A DNA stretch of 64,000 nt, from contig NZ_DATIND010000127.1 of assembly GCF_035474595.1 (NCBI RefSeq), forward strand, positions 1-64,000, in the 5' to 3' direction. Numbering within the stretch: the first letter of the stretch is position 1; every line of letters begins with the position of its first letter. This document shows positions 62,271-64,000 of this stretch, piece after piece. Made by a program: the position numbers and the translations under genes. Source of the DNA: Longimicrobium sp. (GTDB lineage: Bacteria > Gemmatimonadota > Gemmatimonadetes > Longimicrobiales > Longimicrobiaceae). Under the pieces are notes generated by a model that saw nothing but the letters and a program-made list of their open reading frames with translations, was not told the DNA's origin and searched no databases.

Positions 62271-62677
62271 GGCTCGTTCTCGATACGAACGTCCTCATCG
62301 CGGCTTATGCCACCGAGGGCGCCTGCATGCGGCTGTACAGATACTGCATGCGGCGCCACGTCCTCGTTACCTCCGAGATCCTCATCGAGGAGTTGCGGGA
62401 GAAGCTCCTTCGAAAGCTCAAGATCGCCTCTCCGGACGTTGACGATCTCCTCGGGTTCTATCGCGAACACTGCGAGATCGTTATGCCGCGGCCGCTGCAA
62501 TCTCCAGTTTCACGCGATCCTGACGACGATTGGGTGATCGCCACAGCGATAGCGGGCGAGTGCCGGTGCATCGTAAGCGGTGACGGCGATCTCCTCACGC
62601 TCGAGACCTACCAGGGCATCCGTATGATTCGCCCGGCCTCGTTTTGGGAGTTTGAAGCTGGTTCATCAGAGGTGTAG
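62267..62677 (+). CDS. PIN-domain toxin (COG1569 type)
   Basis: 136 aa from GTG 62267. The PIN fold has acidic residues in RLVLDTNVLIAAYATEGACM, TSEILIEELREKLLRKL, RDPDDDWVIATAIAGECRCI and VSGDGDLLTLETYQGIRMIR. The DxD motif near the C-terminus is typical of this subgroup, which differs from VapC by having the acidic DPDDD cluster. Translation is coupled to the antitoxin. It is probably an active RNase. Confidence 0.9.
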   Translation: MRLVLDTNVLIAAYATEGACMRLYRYCMRRHVLVTSEILIEELREKLLRKLKIASPDVDDLLGFYREHCEIVMPRPLQSPVSRDPDDDWVIATAIAGECRCIVSGDGDLLTLETYQGIRMIRPASFWEFEAGSSEV

Positions 62678-62829
62678 TCCTTCTGATCCGTCAGGTCCTT
62701 CCCTAATCCGTCTCCCCAGCGCCTCACATCGGAATCCTTCCCTGACCCCGCCGTCGCCCGCCCGGCACGGATCGTGAAGCCGCGTGTCCTGCAACCGCAG
62801 CGCGGACAAGCACATCCAGAGGAGGAACG

Positions 62830-63171
62830 ATGGGCGGCAAGCGACGGGACCAGTACAACATCGACCCCAGCGAGGCGGGGGCGTCCGACTACAAGAACCT
62901 TCCCGAATCGGGGCAGGGGCACTCCAGCCTGGACGACACCGTCACGGGCGACACCGAGAAGGTGGGGCGGCAGCACGTGGGCCACGGCGGCGGCCCCGGG
63001 CAGCACTTCTTCGACCCCAAGCATCCGCAGCCCTCGCACGACGCCAACGTGCACGCCCGCGAGGGGCACGGCCACGGCGGCGAGGAGGGCGCGATGTCGG
63101 CCGGCGAGTCGCCGCGCGAGCGCGAGGCGGAGGGGACCGAGGACCCGCGCGACCGCGGGGTGGGCGCGTGA
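62830..63171 (+). CDS. Small disordered hydrophilic protein A
   Basis: 113 aa with a strong GAGGAGGAACG site. The sequence is Gly/His/Asp/Glu-rich and has no hydrophobic core: GGKRRDQYNIDPSEAGASDY, KVGRQHVGHGGGPGQHFFDP, HAREGHGHGGEEGAMSAGES. Such composition is typical of disordered stress or desiccation-related proteins, but no known family is recognised. The stop overlaps the GTG of the next small gene, so the two are coupled. Confidence 0.72.
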   Translation: MGGKRRDQYNIDPSEAGASDYKNLPESGQGHSSLDDTVTGDTEKVGRQHVGHGGGPGQHFFDPKHPQPSHDANVHAREGHGHGGEEGAMSAGESPREREAEGTEDPRDRGVGA

Positions 63172-63431
63172 GCCCCGGCGGCCCCGGCCCGCGCCAGGAG
63201 ATCGGAAACGCGGAGAGCTCCGGCAAGCACCCCCCGCACGTGGACGTGAACGCGAAGGGAAGCCCCCTTCAGGAATCGTCGGGGAACCCCGCCGACGTGC
63301 CCACGATGCCCGCCAACGCGCACGGGAGCGACCACGCGCCCGGCGGCGAGCAGCCGCACACGATCGACGAGGGGAGCATGTACGACCGGCGGCCGGAAGA
63401 GGACAAGGACAACCGCGTTGCCGGCGCGTGA
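63168..63431 (+). CDS. Small disordered hydrophilic protein B
   Basis: 87 aa from GTG 63168 (GTGA overlap with protein A). It is also highly hydrophilic: SPGGPGPRQEIGNAESSGKH, VDVNAKGSPLQESSGNPADV, GEQPHTIDEGSMYDRRPEED. No hydrophobic segment. Given coupling with protein A, both are likely made together and work in the same process. Function unknown. Confidence 0.65.
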   Translation: MSPGGPGPRQEIGNAESSGKHPPHVDVNAKGSPLQESSGNPADVPTMPANAHGSDHAPGGEQPHTIDEGSMYDRRPEEDKDNRVAGA

Positions 63432-63462
63432 CCCGCTGATTGCAGCTTCGTGACCTCTTTCA

Positions 63463-63490
63463 CGCGGCCCCGGGATCTCCCGGGGCCGCG
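63463..63490 (+). terminator. Hairpin after protein B
   Basis: Perfect 13-base stem (cgcggccccggga / tcccggggccgcg) with a 2-base loop region, 31 bases after the stop; only a few T's follow. Confidence 0.55.
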
Positions 63491-63642
63491 GCTGCTTCGG
63501 TCCGTTCACTTCCGCACCCGCGCGGGTCAGCCGATCGCTCCCGCCGGAGGCCGGTTCCGCCGCCCGAAGTGTCCGATGTGGTGTATCAGATGGGCGGCGC
63601 GGGGCGGCCGCATGTACAACCTTTGCGGCGGTAACGGAAGGG

Positions 63643-63670
63643 TTGACCACTAGATATTGGGGTCCTACAT
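63643..63670 (+). promoter_or_regulatory. Promoter overlapping an NrdR-like box
   Basis: TTGACC (63643-63648), 16-base spacer, TACATT (63665-63670): a good sigma-70-type promoter about 110 bases ahead of the RNR gene. Between the hexamers lies ccactagatattgggg (63647-63662), close to the palindromic NrdR box found ahead of ribonucleotide reductase genes in many bacteria. Binding there would block RNA polymerase. A second box could not be placed at the usual 31-bp distance. Confidence 0.5.
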
Positions 63671-63779
63671 TGTTGCTCCCCAACACGTGGTACACACCAG
63701 ATTGTTTTCCACAGGCGCAACCGCCTTTACCGCAAGCCGTTTCGCGGGTTTTCCACAACGCGCAGAGAGGACCTGGTCG

Positions 63780-64000
63780 ATGAACCCTCCCACCGCCCTT
63801 CCGTCCGTGGCCGACGCCCCCGTGGCCGCAATCCCCGCCGACCTTCCGCGCGCCGAGCTGAGCGATAACGCGCGGATCGTGCTCGCCAAGCGGTACCTGA
63901 AGAAGGACGAGTCGGGGAAGCCGACGGAAGGCCCGGAGGAGATGTTCTGGCGCGTGGCCTACACCATCGCCAGCGCCGACCGCCGCTACGGCGCGTCGGA
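63780..64000 (+). CDS. B12-dependent (class II) ribonucleotide reductase, N-terminal part
   Basis: Partial: the first 73 codons, cut by the window end. After a 30-residue lead the sequence reads [40 protein letters not shown] and ADRRYG, which is the N-terminus of adenosylcobalamin-dependent ribonucleotide reductases (NrdJ type). The enzyme makes deoxyribonucleotides. A candidate NrdR box and promoter lie upstream. No cobalamin riboswitch was recognised in the leader. ATG 63780 has AGAGAGG ahead. Confidence 0.82.
   Translation, partial: MNPPTALPSVADAPVAAIPADLPRAELSDNARIVLAKRYLKKDESGKPTEGPEEMFWRVAYTIASADRRYGAS

Larger units (their letters stand above)
63432..63779. other. Intergenic region upstream of the RNR gene
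   Basis: It contains the hairpin of the upstream genes, then from about 63640 an AT-richer stretch with a promoter-like pair and an NrdR-like box. Two ttttccaca blocks at about 63705 and 63750 are a small direct repeat in the leader. No gene in it. Confidence 0.6.

Noticed and set aside
63600-63779. Cobalamin riboswitch ahead of the B12-dependent reductase
   Set aside because: The leader is only about 100 bases and no B12-box-like sequence was seen.

Overview
The window is about 64 kb of very GC-rich bacterial chromosome with dense genes on both strands. The gene content suggests a Gemmatimonadota bacterium of the Longimicrobium type. Pointers are two small cysteine-rich precursors with a pinensin-like leader, an imuA-imuB-dnaE2 cassette, DUF4331/HupE/DUF6702 genes, and intergenic space crowded with short dispersed repeats. 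This placement is inference from gene style; no rRNA or tRNA gene was recognised.

Layout. 1-5 kb: zinc-ribbon membrane protein, amidohydrolase, HEPN-type pair. 5-10.6 kb: SOS-type mutasome operon imuA-imuB-dnaE2 on the minus strand, with an octamer-repeat block inserted in frame in dnaE2. 11-14.7 kb: a lanthipeptide-like precursor flanked by palindromic repeats, an APC amino-acid permease and a dicarboxylate/glutamate symporter. 15.2-18.9 kb: tonB-exbB plus four exbD genes that look like a duplicated exbD pair. 19.6-30.6 kb: MBL hydrolase, second APC permease, RDD-SpoIIM fusion, histidine kinase, DapA-family aldolase, enoyl-CoA hydratase, ogt, recF, NTF2-like protein, CopC. 31-40.5 kb: Ca2+/H+ exchanger with a lipoprotein, a palindromic MITE-like element, then a block of DUF4331 pair, outer-membrane protein, TPR protein, HupE and DUF6702, followed by an ECF sigma/anti-sigma pair.

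40.6-49.5 kb: a putative MazF/PemK-like double-domain protein and the glycogen-to-trehalose set (treY divergent from glgX-treZ-yfcE). 49.5-57 kb: YdcF, GntR regulator, SPFH protein, a decayed BrnT toxin with its antitoxin, a VapBC module with a duplicated antitoxin, a DsbA-like protein, an epoxide-hydrolase-like protein and a CTP-transferase membrane protein. 57.5-64 kb: TPR protein, long acyl-CoA dehydrogenase, second lanthipeptide-like precursor, RHH/PIN toxin-antitoxin pair, two coupled disordered small proteins, and the 5' end of a B12-dependent ribonucleotide reductase behind a promoter that overlaps an NrdR-like box.

The most unusual aspect is the repeat biology. At least five families occur: an 8-bp tandem repeat of the GTGCGAGA type at about ten loci, palindromes built on TCACGCGGAGACGCGGAG, an element with a 43-bp core identical at three loci, a 233-bp palindromic MITE-like element, and a CCCCTGT heptamer. 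Some have entered or extended coding sequences (dnaE2, the 3' end of ogt). Start sites were chosen from ribosome-binding sites, family starts and operon overlaps, so they are reasoned rather than proven.
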